64,000 nucleotides of DNA. It comes from Microvirga subterranea (lineage in GTDB: Bacteria > Pseudomonadota > Alphaproteobacteria > Rhizobiales > Beijerinckiaceae). Position numbers and translations under genes: made by a program. Of the stretch, positions 1 through 8,427 are shown piece after piece (position 1 is the first letter of the stretch; each line of letters starts with the position of its first letter). The notes beneath the pieces were generated by a model. That model did no database searches. It worked only from the letters and a program-made list of their open reading frames with translations, and was not told the origin of the DNA. The stretch is taken from contig NZ_QQBB01000003.1 in the NCBI RefSeq assembly GCF_003350535.1, forward strand, positions 434,001 to 498,000, read 5' to 3'.

Positions 1-32
1 GACGGTCTGGCGCCAGCACCCCCACCCTTGGT

Positions 33-53
33 CCCTCCCCACAAGGGGGAGGG
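33..53. terminator. G/C hairpin downstream of the GST gene
   Basis: The arms CCCTCCCC (33-40) and GGGGAGGG (46-53) pair perfectly around a 5-nt loop. It lies about 25 nt past the stop of the minus-strand glutathione transferase gene. There is no T-run after the stem in that direction, so it may be a weak terminator or one copy of a common intergenic GC hairpin. Confidence 0.4.
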
Positions 54-77
54 AAAAGGCGCCACATCCTGAACTGA

Positions 78-788
78 CTACCGCGCCCGCTGGCCGAACA
101 GCACGGCCTGGACGTTCGGGTCCTGCATGTCGTTGTTCTGGCGGATCTCCGAGCTGACCTTGAGGCCCCGCTCCACCGCCGGACGGGCCAGCATGGTCTC
201 GAGCCAGCGCTTCACGTGCGGGAAGTCGTCGATGTTCTGGCCCTGGCGCTCCCAGAGCTTGGCCCAGCCCACGATGGCCATGTCGGCAATGGAATAATCG
301 CCCGCCACATATTCCCGGTCGGAAAGCCGCTTGTTCAGGACCCCATAGAGGCGGTTCGCCTCGTTGGTGTAGCGGTCGATGGCGTATTGCACCTTCTCGG
401 GCGCGTAGATGCGGAAATGGTGCGTCTGGCCGAGCATGGGACCGAAGCCGCCCATCTGCCAGAACAGCCACTGGTCGACCTCGACCCGCTTGCGCTCGTC
501 GGCCGGGTAGAACTGGCCCGTCTTGCGGCCGAGATACTGCAGGATCGCGCCGGACTCGAACACCGAGATCGGCTTGCCGTCCGGTCCCTCCGGATCGACG
601 ATCGCCGGCATCCGGTTATTGGGGGAGATCGCCAGGAATTCCGGCTTGAACTGGTCGCCCTTGCCGATGTTCACCGGATGGATCGTATAGGGCAGCCCGC
701 ATTCTTCGAGCATGATGGTGATCTTCCAGCCGTTCGGGGTCGGCCAGTAATACAGATCGATCGGCTTTTGCTGGGCAGGCGCCGCCAT
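78..788 (-). CDS. Glutathione S-transferase, YfcG/YghU (Ure2p-like) type
   Basis: Predicted cytosolic thiol transferase of 236 residues, the normal length for a GST. The N-terminal thioredoxin-like domain (about residues 8-95) shows LYYWPTPNGWK, then NNRMPAIVD with the cis-proline before the glutathione-contacting strand, and the FESGAILQYL motif that binds the gamma-glutamyl part. The C-terminal all-helical domain covers about 105-225. The NNRMPAIVD and ESGAIL context is typical of nu-class enzymes such as YfcG and YghU, which act as disulfide-bond reductases or peroxidases using two glutathiones; that subclass assignment is by eye. It is transcribed alone, with a GC hairpin downstream. The substrate is unknown. 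Confidence 0.9.
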   Translation of the reverse strand: MAAPAQQKPIDLYYWPTPNGWKITIMLEECGLPYTIHPVNIGKGDQFKPEFLAISPNNRMPAIVDPEGPDGKPISVFESGAILQYLGRKTGQFYPADERKRVEVDQWLFWQMGGFGPMLGQTHHFRIYAPEKVQYAIDRYTNEANRLYGVLNKRLSDREYVAGDYSIADMAIVGWAKLWERQGQNIDDFPHVKRWLETMLARPAVERGLKVSSEIRQNNDMQDPNVQAVLFGQRAR

Positions 789-977
789 GACGGACCACTC
801 CTCAATTCAGAACGTCGGGCACAGTGTTTAGGCCATTAGATCGGGCCGGACACTATCTGGCGCAAGGAAAGCTGGTGAAAAGAGCCGAATTGGTCTCGCG
901 AAGGACTATAAGATACTTTATTTCATTATGGTCGTTATAGAGCCTCTCGATAGCAGAGGCCTCGCAAGGGGAACCTG

Positions 978-1229
978 ATGACCAATCGCATTCTGAGCTT
1001 CGCCGTCACCACCGCCATGGTCGCCGCCCTCGGCTGCTCCGCGGCACTCGCGACCGAGACCAAGCCCAAGAAGGAGCCCACCGCCGCCCAGATGGCCGCC
1101 CGCGAGCGCATGTCGAAGTGCAGCGCCGAGTGGAAGGAGGCTAAGGCCGGCGGCAAGGTCGAGCCCGGCATGAAGTGGCCGAAATTCTGGAGCGCCTGCA
1201 ACACCCGCATGAAGGCCAACAAGGCCTGA
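978..1229 (+). CDS. Small secreted Lys-rich protein, PsiF-like
   Basis: An 83-residue protein with a cleavable signal peptide (about residues 1-25, ending SAALAT). The mature part is short and Lys/Glu-rich with two conserved-looking cysteines in RERMSKCSAEWKEAK and FWSACNTRMKA. This Cys-charged helix-Cys layout resembles PsiF-repeat and related periplasmic proteins of alphaproteobacteria, whose function is unknown. A purine-rich AAGGGGA about 7 nt before the ATG serves as ribosome site. The 130 nt upstream are AT-rich and probably carry its promoter. The two cysteines could form a disulfide in the periplasm (inference). Confidence 0.7.
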   Translation: MTNRILSFAVTTAMVAALGCSAALATETKPKKEPTAAQMAARERMSKCSAEWKEAKAGGKVEPGMKWPKFWSACNTRMKANKA

Positions 1230-1331
1230 CTGGATCTGCCCGGATCTCATGCTCGGCTGAGGCTGGAGTATACGGAGGTGGGGGAGATCGCGCTTCGAAA
1301 CCCCACCCCATGCCACTGAGACAACAATGGC

Positions 1332-1586
1332 ATGAGCCAGTATACGGGTCCTAAGATCAATCCGCGCAAGGGAAGTGACAGGGCTGCTATTGCGATTTGC
1401 CTTCTGTCGCTAAGCATTGGCGTTGTCGCTGGCTTTGCAGCCGGCGACTTCGTGCTGTTCGCAATTGCTTATCCGCTTGCTGGGGTAATCCTCTTCGTTG
1501 CTTATGCCTTGGTTAGACGACGCTTTGGGTGGCCTCAACTTCGGTGGAGCCAGCTCGAAATCATCTTTTTCTTCTTCCCATTCTGA
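1332..1586 (+). CDS. Hypothetical small membrane protein
   Basis: An 84-residue frame with a basic N-terminus and two hydrophobic segments (about residues 20-40 and 43-62), followed by a positively charged stretch (LVRRRFGW) and an odd C-terminus ending in IIFFFFPF. I do not recognise it. Its wobble positions are less GC-rich than those of the neighbours, which could mean recent acquisition, a decaying gene, or that it is not a gene at all. No strong ribosome site is visible. The stretch to the next gene (1587-1802) has nothing I can name. Confidence 0.35.
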   Translation: MSQYTGPKINPRKGSDRAAIAICLLSLSIGVVAGFAAGDFVLFAIAYPLAGVILFVAYALVRRRFGWPQLRWSQLEIIFFFFPF

Positions 1587-1802
1587 TTTTCTGAGCCATT
1601 GGCCTGCAAGCCGGTCGTGAGTGCTTGCCACGTGTCCTTGAACCGCACTACGATCTGTCTGTCGGAAAAGGCGGACCGGTTTGGTTAGCCCGGTCGTTCC
1701 CGTCGGAAGATTCGGCGGGAGCTCTGGCTGGCGCGCGAGCGCCAAGTCCCATGACGGAAGCCCTGGCGCATGGTGCTCCAGGGCAACCCAGGGACATGCG
1801 CC

Positions 1803-2225
1803 ATGCAACAGCAGATATCAGTGATCACCCTCGGCGTTCGCGACCTTTCCCGGTCCCGGCACTTCTATGTCGACGGCTTCGGGTGGACGCCCGTCTTCGG
1901 GAACGACGAGATCGCCTTCTACCAGATGAACGGGTTCGTCTTCGGCACCTGGCTTACGCATGCGCTCGAGGATGACATGCGCCGCGAGGGCCTGCTGCGG
2001 CCCGGCGCCTTCTCGCTCGCCCACAACGTGGCGAACCGCGACGACGTCCAGCCGCTCATCGACCGGCTCGCGCGCTTCGGCGGGACGGTCCTGAGACCGG
2101 CCGACGCGCCCGTGCATGGCGGCTTTCGCGGCTACGTGGCCGATCCGGACGACCATGCCTGGGAGATCGCCTGGAATCCGGCCTGGCCGGTCGACAGCGA
2201 GGGCCATGTGAGGTTCGGCGTCTGA
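1803..2225 (+). CDS. VOC-family (glyoxalase/bleomycin-resistance fold) protein
   Basis: A 140-residue protein starting MQQQISVITLGV, a typical first beta-strand of the vicinal oxygen chelate fold. RDLSRSRHFYVDGFGWTP is the helix and loop after it, and the second half carries a matching module ending in the YVADPDDHAWEIAWNP motif, where the final Glu is the usual metal ligand. It probably dimerises and binds a divalent metal. Family members include glyoxalase I-like enzymes, ring-cleaving dioxygenases and antibiotic-binding proteins, so the substrate cannot be called. An upstream in-frame start exists, but ATG 1803 gives the standard family N-terminus. Confidence 0.85.
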   Translation: MQQQISVITLGVRDLSRSRHFYVDGFGWTPVFGNDEIAFYQMNGFVFGTWLTHALEDDMRREGLLRPGAFSLAHNVANRDDVQPLIDRLARFGGTVLRPADAPVHGGFRGYVADPDDHAWEIAWNPAWPVDSEGHVRFGV

Positions 2226-2346
2226 CGGTTCCGGCCCGTCACCGCGCGTCGGTCCCGTTGCGCGGCGAAACCGGACGGGCTGCCTCTTGCCGCAATCGGC
2301 CGAAGCCGTAACAACGGCTTCGGCGCAAGCAGGAGGGAATCGGACC

Positions 2347-2799
2347 ATGCGGATCGAACCTTGCAGGCAGGATACCATCGAGGAGTGGGCCCGCCTTCGG
2401 AAGGCCCTGTGGCCCGATACGCCTGTGGAGGAGCATCGGCAGGAAACGGAGGACCTTCTCGGTCAGCACGGCCGCTCCTGCGCCTTCCTCGCATGGACCT
2501 CCGATGGGCGAGCCGTGGGCTTCGCCGAGGCTTCCCTGCGCGAGGATTACGTGAACGGGTGCACCACCTCCCCCGTCGCCTTCCTGGAAGGCATCTACGT
2601 CGATCCGGACCATCGCCGGTCCGGCGTCGCGCGGGTGCTGATCGCCGCGGTCGAGGATTGGGCTCACGGTCTCGGTGTGTCGGAGCTCGCCTCCGACGCC
2701 GAGCTGCACAACAGCGTCTCGCATCGCATGCACGTGGCTCTCGGCTTCGAGGAGACGGAACGGGTCGTCTATTTCCGCAAGGCCCTCCGGGAGAATTGA
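2347..2799 (+). CDS. GNAT acetyltransferase, AAC(6')-like
   Basis: A 150-residue acetyltransferase using acetyl-CoA. The GNAT core shows FLEGIYVDPDHRRSGVARVL, the motif A strand and the pyrophosphate-binding loop (R-R-S-G-V-A), then the helix leading to NSVSHRMHVALGFEETERVVYF, the motif B region. The opening MRIEPCRQDTIEEWARLRKALWP and EEH near residue 30 recall aminoglycoside 6'-N-acetyltransferases of the AAC(6')-I group, which acetylate the 6'-amine of drugs such as kanamycin and tobramycin. Many chromosomal relatives do not confer resistance, so the drug role is only possible. The purine-rich AGGAGGGAATC before ATG 2347 supports this start over an upstream alternative. Confidence 0.85.
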   Translation: MRIEPCRQDTIEEWARLRKALWPDTPVEEHRQETEDLLGQHGRSCAFLAWTSDGRAVGFAEASLREDYVNGCTTSPVAFLEGIYVDPDHRRSGVARVLIAAVEDWAHGLGVSELASDAELHNSVSHRMHVALGFEETERVVYFRKALREN

Positions 2800-2804
2800 G
2801 CCCC

Positions 2805-3227
2805 CTACTCCGATGCCCCGCCGAGAGGCGACGCCAGACAGGGATCGAGCAGGATGTGGTCGCGGTCCGGCCGGCCGTAGCCGCCGGCGAGCGCCACGCG
2901 GTCGCCCGGCTTCATGCCGTTGTCCCGGTAGGTGACGCAGAGCACCCGCGGATCGGGGGCCTTGCACAGGCCGAGATAGGTCAGCACGCCGTCGGAATGG
3001 ACGACGGTGAGTTCGCCCTCGACGGCGAGGTCGATGCGCTTCGCGCCCGTCTCCACGTCGTCGGTCAATCGATGAAGATCCTCACAGCGTGCACGGAATG
3101 CCGGCTGCATGTCGGCATCCGCGAAGGGAGTTTTCGGCGCGGTCTCCTGGCTCCGTGCGGGCACGGCCGCGATGGCCGTTGTGAGGGCGGCGAGGAGGAG
3201 TGCCTGTCTTTGGCAAAACCTTATCAT
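2805..3227 (-). CDS. Hypothetical secreted protein
   Basis: A 140-residue protein with a signal peptide (residues 1-26, cut near PARSQ). The mature part has three cysteines: RARCEDLH, YLGLCKAP with RVLCVTYRD, and LDPCLASP near the C-terminus, and a GDRVALAGGY segment that looks like a short beta-barrel or OB-like strand pair. I do not recognise the family. It is convergent with the acetyltransferase gene, with only 5 nt between stops. Probably periplasmic and disulfide-bonded (inference). Confidence 0.65.
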   Translation of the reverse strand: MIRFCQRQALLLAALTTAIAAVPARSQETAPKTPFADADMQPAFRARCEDLHRLTDDVETGAKRIDLAVEGELTVVHSDGVLTYLGLCKAPDPRVLCVTYRDNGMKPGDRVALAGGYGRPDRDHILLDPCLASPLGGASE

Positions 3228-3270
3228 CGGAATACGCGCCTCCTGATCGCGACCGCGCCGCTCATACCTG

Positions 3271-3384
3271 TATCATTCCCGGCCGGACGTGGCGCAGCCA
3301 CCGGAGAGGAAGCGAATCCCCTCACTCTCACCGGTTTGCATGGATCCCCTTCCCGGCTCTGCGAGCCGCCGGGGATGACACGGG
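3271..3384. repeat. Dispersed palindromic intergenic repeat, copy A
   Basis: The left end (TCATTCCCGGCCG) and right end (CCGGGGATGACACGGG) form imperfect terminal inverted repeats. The right half is nearly identical to the right half of copy B at 14415-14518: both have GATCCCC, CTTCCCGG, a short variable GC hairpin, then GCCGCCGGGGATGACACGGG. It contains no credible gene and lies between two minus-strand genes, so it may form an RNA hairpin. Confidence 0.7.
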
Positions 3385-3400
3385 TGTCTCGACATGCGCA

Positions 3401-3859
3401 CTAGAGCCTCTTCTTGAACCCCTCATGACTGCGGGCGAAGCCGAGGCGCTCGTAGAAACGGTGGGCGTTCGTGCGGGTCTTGTTGGAGGACAGCTCCAGC
3501 ATCGCGGCCCCGCGGGTGCGGGCGTATTTCTCGGCGAATTCCATCATCTTGGCGCCGATGCCTTGCGAGCGCCGGGCAGCCTTCACCTTCACGCTCTCCA
3601 CCTTCACGCGCAGTGCGCCGCGGCCGGTGAGATTCGGGATGAAGGTGAGCTGGAACGTGCCGACGACCTCGTCGCCGGTCACGGCGACGAAGAGCTCGTT
3701 GTCGGAGCTGTGGGTGATCGCCTCGAAGGCCGCCTCGTAGGCGGGCCGGTTCTCCGGCGTCCAGGCATCGCCGTGGGAGCCGAGCTCGTCCTCCTCGTGC
3801 AGGCGGATGATCGCCTCGAGGTCCTCGTCGCCCGCCTGTCGGATCAGCAGGCCGCTCAT
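3401..3859 (-). CDS. GNAT-family N-acetyltransferase
   Basis: A 152-residue single-domain acetyltransferase. LRVKVESVKVKAARRSQGIGAKMMEFAEKYA carries the central strand and the acetyl-CoA pyrophosphate loop R-R-S-Q-G-I-G; the later RTNAHRFYERLGFARSHEGF is the common motif B end. The substrate is not evident, and the family covers small amines, amino acids and protein N-termini. Its ATG overlaps the stop of the upstream glutathione transferase gene by four bases (ATGA), so the two are translationally coupled and probably one transcript, fitting a detoxification pair (inference). Confidence 0.88.
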   Translation of the reverse strand: MSGLLIRQAGDEDLEAIIRLHEEDELGSHGDAWTPENRPAYEAAFEAITHSSDNELFVAVTGDEVVGTFQLTFIPNLTGRGALRVKVESVKVKAARRSQGIGAKMMEFAEKYARTRGAAMLELSSNKTRTNAHRFYERLGFARSHEGFKKRL

Positions 3860-4494
3860 GCGGCGGCCTTCGATTCCTGCGGCAGGAAGCCGGGCGCCCG
3901 GAAGCCCGGCAGAGCCTCCAACCGCTTCGTCCAGGCGCTCACGTTCGGATAGGCCGAGAGGTCGATGCCGGCCTGGTCAGCGTAGGCCACGACGCCGTAG
4001 AGATCGATGTCGGCGATGGTGGCCCCATCCCCGACGATCCAGCTGCGACCGGCGAGATGCCCATCGAGCACCGTCAGGGCCGCCTTGGCGTTGTTGGTGG
4101 CGTCCTCCAGCACCTCCGGCGGAGCCTGCCGGATCCCCAGCCGAATGACGCGCGCCCGGTAGAGAGGCCCGGCGAGGCGGTCGAAATCCCAATAGAGCCA
4201 TTCGCGGATCTGCAGTCGCTCGTCGAGCGATGCGCCGCCGAACTTGCCGGTCATGTCGGCAAGGTATTCGAGGATCGCCGCCGACTGGCACAGGTGCCGC
4301 CCGTTGTTGCGGTCCACGAGCAACGGGACCTGCCCGTAGCGCTGCTTGGCGAGGTGCGGCGGCTGCTTGTGCTCGCCGGACATCATGTTCACGTGGACGT
4401 AGTCGAAGGGCTCCCCCGCCAGAGACAGCATCAGGGCGACCTTGTTGGTCGGGCCGGAGAACGTAATTCCGTGGAGTTCGAATCGAGCCGTCAT
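3856..4494 (-). CDS. Glutathione S-transferase
   Basis: A 212-residue cytosolic GST. The N-terminal domain begins FELHGITFSGPTNKVALML, giving a catalytic Ser/Thr-type position rather than Tyr, then YGQVPLLVD (cis-Pro) and LCQSAAILEYLADMTG (glutathione gamma-glutamyl site). The helical domain contains GDGATIADIDLYGVVAYA, matching the conserved N-capping box and hydrophobic staple S/T-x-x-D of GSTs. The substrate is unknown. It is the first gene of a two-gene unit with the downstream GNAT gene. Confidence 0.9.
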   Translation of the reverse strand: MTARFELHGITFSGPTNKVALMLSLAGEPFDYVHVNMMSGEHKQPPHLAKQRYGQVPLLVDRNNGRHLCQSAAILEYLADMTGKFGGASLDERLQIREWLYWDFDRLAGPLYRARVIRLGIRQAPPEVLEDATNNAKAALTVLDGHLAGRSWIVGDGATIADIDLYGVVAYADQAGIDLSAYPNVSAWTKRLEALPGFRAPGFLPQESKAAA

Positions 4495-4728
4495 GTGATG
4501 GACCTGCGAGGCTGGTTGAGCGGCAGGACCCTAGCCGATCGGCAGGAGAGTCGCAAAGGAGCGAAACCTCAAGAAAGGGCTCCGGATCAATTTCGTTGTT
4601 CACAATTCGTTCTCGGCGGTGGTATCATAGCGTTCGTACCGGTCAGCACATCACCACGACGCGCCGCGCATCCTTTTGCGATGCTCCGCGATCCCCTGAT
4701 TTCGCCCTGCACACCCGGAGGCTCCCGC

Positions 4729-6135
4729 ATGAGCGAAGCCGAACGCCTTCTCCCCCTCCTCCGCCAGGCCGCCGATCCGGCGGTGGTCGACGCCATCGAG
4801 CGGCTGATCCAGGAGGCCCCCGACCACGAGCTCAACCGGGTCAACGCCCTGGCCTTCGCGGCGAAGCACGGCTTCGACGAGGAGAAGGTCATCGCCGCCT
4901 TCCTGCATGCGGCGCGGCTCGGCATCTTCGAGATGTCCTGGAATGTGCTCTGCCCGGGCTGCGGCGGCGTGCTGGATGCGGCGACGTCGCTCAAATCCGT
5001 AGACCGCGCGGAGTATCACTGCGCCCTCTGCGCGGCCGGCTACGAGCCGACGCTGGACGAGATGGTCGAGGTCACCTTCACGGTGAGCCCGCGCGTGCGC
5101 AAGATCGGCGCACACGACCCGGACACGCTGCCGATGGCGGACTACATGCGCCAGATCTTCTGGGGCTCGGGCGTCGACCTGCCGGACGATCTCGACGAGC
5201 GGCTCGAGGACATCGTTCTCGACGCCGTCGAGCTTCCGCCCGGCGAGCGCGCGATCCTGTCGCTGCAGCTGCCCTCCGAATTCGTGATCGTGTTCGAGCC
5301 GATCACGCACTCGGTGCAGTTCATCGACGTGAAGGGCGAGCCGACGCGGGAGCGGCGCAGCCTGACCCTCGTGATCAACCAGACACATCCGCCGAACGAG
5401 ACTCTCGTAATGCAGCCGGGGCCGCTGCGGATCACCCTCGAGAACCGCACGAACCGGCGCGTGCTGCCAGCGGTGTGGGTTGCGGGTCCGGAACTGCACC
5501 AGATGATGGAGCGGCGACGTCCCTTCCTGACGGCCAAGCGACTGCTCACCAATCAGACCTTCCGGGACATCTATCGTACCGACACGCTCGACGTCGATCA
5601 GCGCCTGAAGATCACGAGCCTCACCTTCCTGTTCACGGACCTGAAAGGCTCGACGGAACTCTACGAGCGCGTCGGCGACCTTGTGGCCTACGACCTCGTG
5701 CGCGAGCATTTCCGCGTGCTCAACGACATCGTGGCGTCCGAATCCGGCGCGGTCGTGAAGACCATCGGGGACGCCGTCATGGCGACCTTCCCGACGCCCG
5801 ATCACGCCCTGTCCGCGGCGCTCCGGATGCGCGAGGCGATGCGGACGCTCAACGACGAGCGCGGCAGCGAGGACCTGCTGCTCAAGATCGGCATCCACGA
5901 AGGCCCGTGCCTCGCGGTGACGCTCAACGACCGGCAGGACTATTTCGGCCAGACGGTCAACATCGCCTCCCGGGTCCAGGGCCTTGCCATGTCGCGCGCG
6001 ATCTTCGCCACGGGTAACGTCGTGGAAGACCCGAAGGCCTCGAGCATCATCGAAAGCCGGGGCCTCAAGCCCATGCAGCAGACGACAGCGCTGCGCGGGC
6101 TCAACGACGAGTATTCCGTCTACGAGATCCCGTAA
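4729..6135 (+). CDS. Class III adenylate/guanylate cyclase with N-terminal zinc-ribbon domain
   Basis: A 468-residue soluble protein. Residues 1-290 form a DUF5939-like regulatory region with a helical start and a four-cysteine knuckle (C75-x2-C78 and C98-x2-C101). The class III cyclase homology domain runs from about 297 to the end. Visible catalytic elements are FTDLKGST (metal Asp 304), KTIGDAVMATF (second metal Asp 348), and GQTVNIASRV with the transition-state Asn and Arg. It should make cAMP (or cGMP) from the triphosphate. ATG 4729 has a GGAG site 9 nt upstream. No membrane segment is seen. A cyclic-nucleotide-binding membrane protein lies at 49.1 kb, a possible distant partner (speculative). 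Confidence 0.88.
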   Translation: MSEAERLLPLLRQAADPAVVDAIERLIQEAPDHELNRVNALAFAAKHGFDEEKVIAAFLHAARLGIFEMSWNVLCPGCGGVLDAATSLKSVDRAEYHCALCAAGYEPTLDEMVEVTFTVSPRVRKIGAHDPDTLPMADYMRQIFWGSGVDLPDDLDERLEDIVLDAVELPPGERAILSLQLPSEFVIVFEPITHSVQFIDVKGEPTRERRSLTLVINQTHPPNETLVMQPGPLRITLENRTNRRVLPAVWVAGPELHQMMERRRPFLTAKRLLTNQTFRDIYRTDTLDVDQRLKITSLTFLFTDLKGSTELYERVGDLVAYDLVREHFRVLNDIVASESGAVVKTIGDAVMATFPTPDHALSAALRMREAMRTLNDERGSEDLLLKIGIHEGPCLAVTLNDRQDYFGQTVNIASRVQGLAMSRAIFATGNVVEDPKASSIIESRGLKPMQQTTALRGLNDEYSVYEIP

Positions 6136-6332
6136 GCCGAACTCATCGGATCGACGATGGCCGGGAATACCACCCATGAGCGTGGCATGTATTCGCATGA
6201 CCACTGGTGCGGGCATCGCCCGCGTCCTAATCCTGAAACCTCGCTTCCGGCCCGCTTCGGCTGCCGCCCCCGTTTCGAGTTGCGTGAGTTGCGTGTTTGC
6301 AAACGTCCACCGCACGTTGGGGAGAAACGTCC

Positions 6333-7556
6333 ATGACAGAGGAAGACGGTCATCGAGACCGCCGCAATTCAGTCTCGCGTCGCACGATCATCCAGGCGCT
6401 CGGCGTCGGCGCCGTCGCAGCCGGCACAGCGCCTGCCTTCGCGCAGACCTCGGCGCCGCCCGGTCCGCCGAGCACGGTCACGATGCCGCCGCGGGACTTC
6501 GGGCCCGGAGGCGCGCCGACGACCTACTTCACCGATCCCGACGTCATCACGGTGGACCCTGCTTTCAACCAGTACGTCCAGCCCAACAGCGCCATCATGC
6601 GCCTGTGGACGGGCGGGCTCTGGGTCGAGGGGCCCGCCTGGAGCGGCGAAGGACGCTACCTGGTCTGGAGCGACATCCCGAACAACCGCCAGATGCGCTG
6701 GCTCGAAGACGACGGGCATGTGAGCGTCTTCCGGATGCCGTCGAACAACAGCAACGGCAACACCTTCGACTTCCAGGGGCGCCAGCTCTCCTGCGAGCAC
6801 CTCGCCCGCCGCGTCGTCCGCTACGAGCATGACGGTTCGATCACGGTGCTGGCGGACTCCTACCAGGGCAAGCGGCTGAACTCGCCCAACGACGTGGTTC
6901 CGCACCCGGACGGCAGCTACTGGTTCACGGACCCGCCCTATGGCGGCCAGCTCTACGAGGGCGCGCCGGATGCGGCCGGAGGACCGAGCAACCAGCAGGG
7001 ACGGCTCAAGTCCCGGCTCGGACAGTCGGTCGGGTTCGGCGAGGCCCGCCGGGAACTGCCGACCAACGTCTACCGCATCGACCCGAGCGGGCGCGTGGAT
7101 CTCGTCATCGGCGAGGACCAGGTGCCGGATCCCAACGGTCTCTGCTTCTCGCCCGACTACAAGCGCCTCTACGTCTCTAGCACCGGCAAGGGACCGGGCG
7201 ATGCGGGACCGGGCGGCAAGGGCGAGATCTTCGCCTTCGACATCGGCACGGACAACAAGGCCACGAACGGCAAGGTCTTCAGCGACTGCATGGTCGACGG
7301 GGTGAAGTGCGGACCGGACGGAATACGCTGCGACGTGGACGGAAACCTCTGGTCCGCAAGCAATGCCGGGCGGGCCGTCGGCTACAACGGCGTGCTGGTC
7401 TTCAACCCGGACGCCAAGCTCATCGGGCGCATCCGCCTGCCGGAGGTGTGCGGCAACGTCTGCTTCGGCGGGCCGAAGCGCAACCGGCTGTTCATGGCCG
7501 GAAGCCAGTCGATCTACGCCGTCTTCGTCAACACCCAGGGAGCGGCGCCGGGCTAG
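6333..7556 (+). CDS. Tat-exported SMP-30/gluconolactonase-like protein
   Basis: A 407-residue protein. The N-terminus has a twin-arginine signal (SVSRRTIIQALG, then a hydrophobic stretch ending APAFAQ). The mature part is a six-bladed beta-propeller of the SMP-30/gluconolactonase/LRE family. Family marks include GGLWVEGPAWSGEGRYLVWSDIPNNR with the metal Glu, RLNSPNDVVPHPDGSYWFTDPPYG with the metal Asn, and CGPDGIRCDVDGNLWSA near the last Asp ligand. Family members hydrolyse aldonolactones or other esters with a divalent metal. Tat export suggests it folds, perhaps with metal, before reaching the periplasm. ATG 6333 follows a purine-rich GGGGAGAAA. Confidence 0.88.
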   Translation: MTEEDGHRDRRNSVSRRTIIQALGVGAVAAGTAPAFAQTSAPPGPPSTVTMPPRDFGPGGAPTTYFTDPDVITVDPAFNQYVQPNSAIMRLWTGGLWVEGPAWSGEGRYLVWSDIPNNRQMRWLEDDGHVSVFRMPSNNSNGNTFDFQGRQLSCEHLARRVVRYEHDGSITVLADSYQGKRLNSPNDVVPHPDGSYWFTDPPYGGQLYEGAPDAAGGPSNQQGRLKSRLGQSVGFGEARRELPTNVYRIDPSGRVDLVIGEDQVPDPNGLCFSPDYKRLYVSSTGKGPGDAGPGGKGEIFAFDIGTDNKATNGKVFSDCMVDGVKCGPDGIRCDVDGNLWSASNAGRAVGYNGVLVFNPDAKLIGRIRLPEVCGNVCFGGPKRNRLFMAGSQSIYAVFVNTQGAAPG

Positions 7557-7557
7557 A

Positions 7558-7899
7558 TCACCGACGGCACGCGAAGGGCGGGAAGGTGCTCGCCGTTCCG
7601 GCATTCATGGCGGCCACGACCATGATGTTGGCGAGCGCCAGCTCCTCCTCGGAGCGCGGGCAGACATTGCCCTGCGTCGTGCAGCCCGACGCCAGGAAGG
7701 CTTCGTGATTGTCGAGGAACTCGCGGCCGACGCCCTTGGTGCCGCGCCGCGCCAGGGCCTCGGTCCAGGCTGCCTTGTAGCGCTCGCACTTCACCTCACG
7801 CCAATCCTTCGGGGGAGCACCCTGTTGCGCGACTGCGGGCACGATGCCGACGCAAGCAAGCACGGCCGCGAGAACGATCTTTGAGGCTGAGCGGCCCAT
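7558..7899 (-). CDS. Hypothetical secreted protein
   Basis: A 113-residue protein with a signal peptide (1-25, ending PAVAQ). The mature region contains four cysteines (VKCERYKAAW, ASGCTTQGNVCPRS, PPFACRR) around a helical stretch (RREFLDNHEAFLASG-like). I do not recognise it; small four-cysteine periplasmic proteins like this are common in Methylobacteriaceae. It is convergent with the SMP-30 gene, with stops almost touching, and lies 15 nt downstream of the acetyltransferase gene, so it could be the last gene of the gatB transcript. Confidence 0.65.
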   Translation of the reverse strand: MGRSASKIVLAAVLACVGIVPAVAQQGAPPKDWREVKCERYKAAWTEALARRGTKGVGREFLDNHEAFLASGCTTQGNVCPRSEEELALANIMVVAAMNAGTASTFPPFACRR

Positions 7900-7914
7900 G
7901 GCCGGACCCTCGCG

Positions 7915-8427
7915 TCAGAGGCTCTTCTCGAACCGGTACTCGACCGAGTTCGAGATGTCGCCGAGGTCGCGCTGGCCTTCGACCCGCGCATAGCCGAGGC
8001 GCTGGTAGAGCCGATGGGCGTTGGTGAAGCGGGTGTCGGACCAGAAGAAGATGCGGCTTGCGCTTCTCTCCCGCGCATGACGCTCCACGAGGCGCACGAG
8101 GGCGCCGCCGAGGCCGTTGCCACGCTGGTCGGGACGCACGTAGAGCCGGTGCAGCTCCGCCACCCCGTCTTCCGGAAAATCCACCGCCACGCAGGCGCAG
8201 ACGCGCCCGCGCTCGTCGTCCACCACCCAAAACGCCCCGCCCTTCCGGTCGAAGGAAGAGCCCGGATAGCGCAGGTCCGGCAGGTCGTCGTGCGGATCAA
8301 CGAAGCAGCCGGGGTACTCGGCGAAGCAGAGGGACAGGAGCCCGAACAGGTCCTGCGCGTCCGAATCCGCCGCAAGACGCAGGTTCCGGACCTCGCCGTC
8401 CAGGGTCGCGGTAACGGCCATGGTCAC
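7915..8427 (-). CDS. GNAT-family N-acetyltransferase
   Basis: A 170-residue acetyltransferase. [32 protein letters not shown] contains the acyl-CoA loop Q-R-G-N-G-L-G, and [35 protein letters not shown] is the motif B and C-terminal strand. Its ATG overlaps the gatB stop (ATGA), so it is translated from the gatB mRNA. The substrate is unknown. The same layout and the same RLYxRLG end occur in the GNAT at 3401-3859, but the two differ too much to be a recent duplication. Confidence 0.87.
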   Translation of the reverse strand: MTMAVTATLDGEVRNLRLAADSDAQDLFGLLSLCFAEYPGCFVDPHDDLPDLRYPGSSFDRKGGAFWVVDDERGRVCACVAVDFPEDGVAELHRLYVRPDQRGNGLGGALVRLVERHARERSASRIFFWSDTRFTNAHRLYQRLGYARVEGQRDLGDISNSVEYRFEKSL

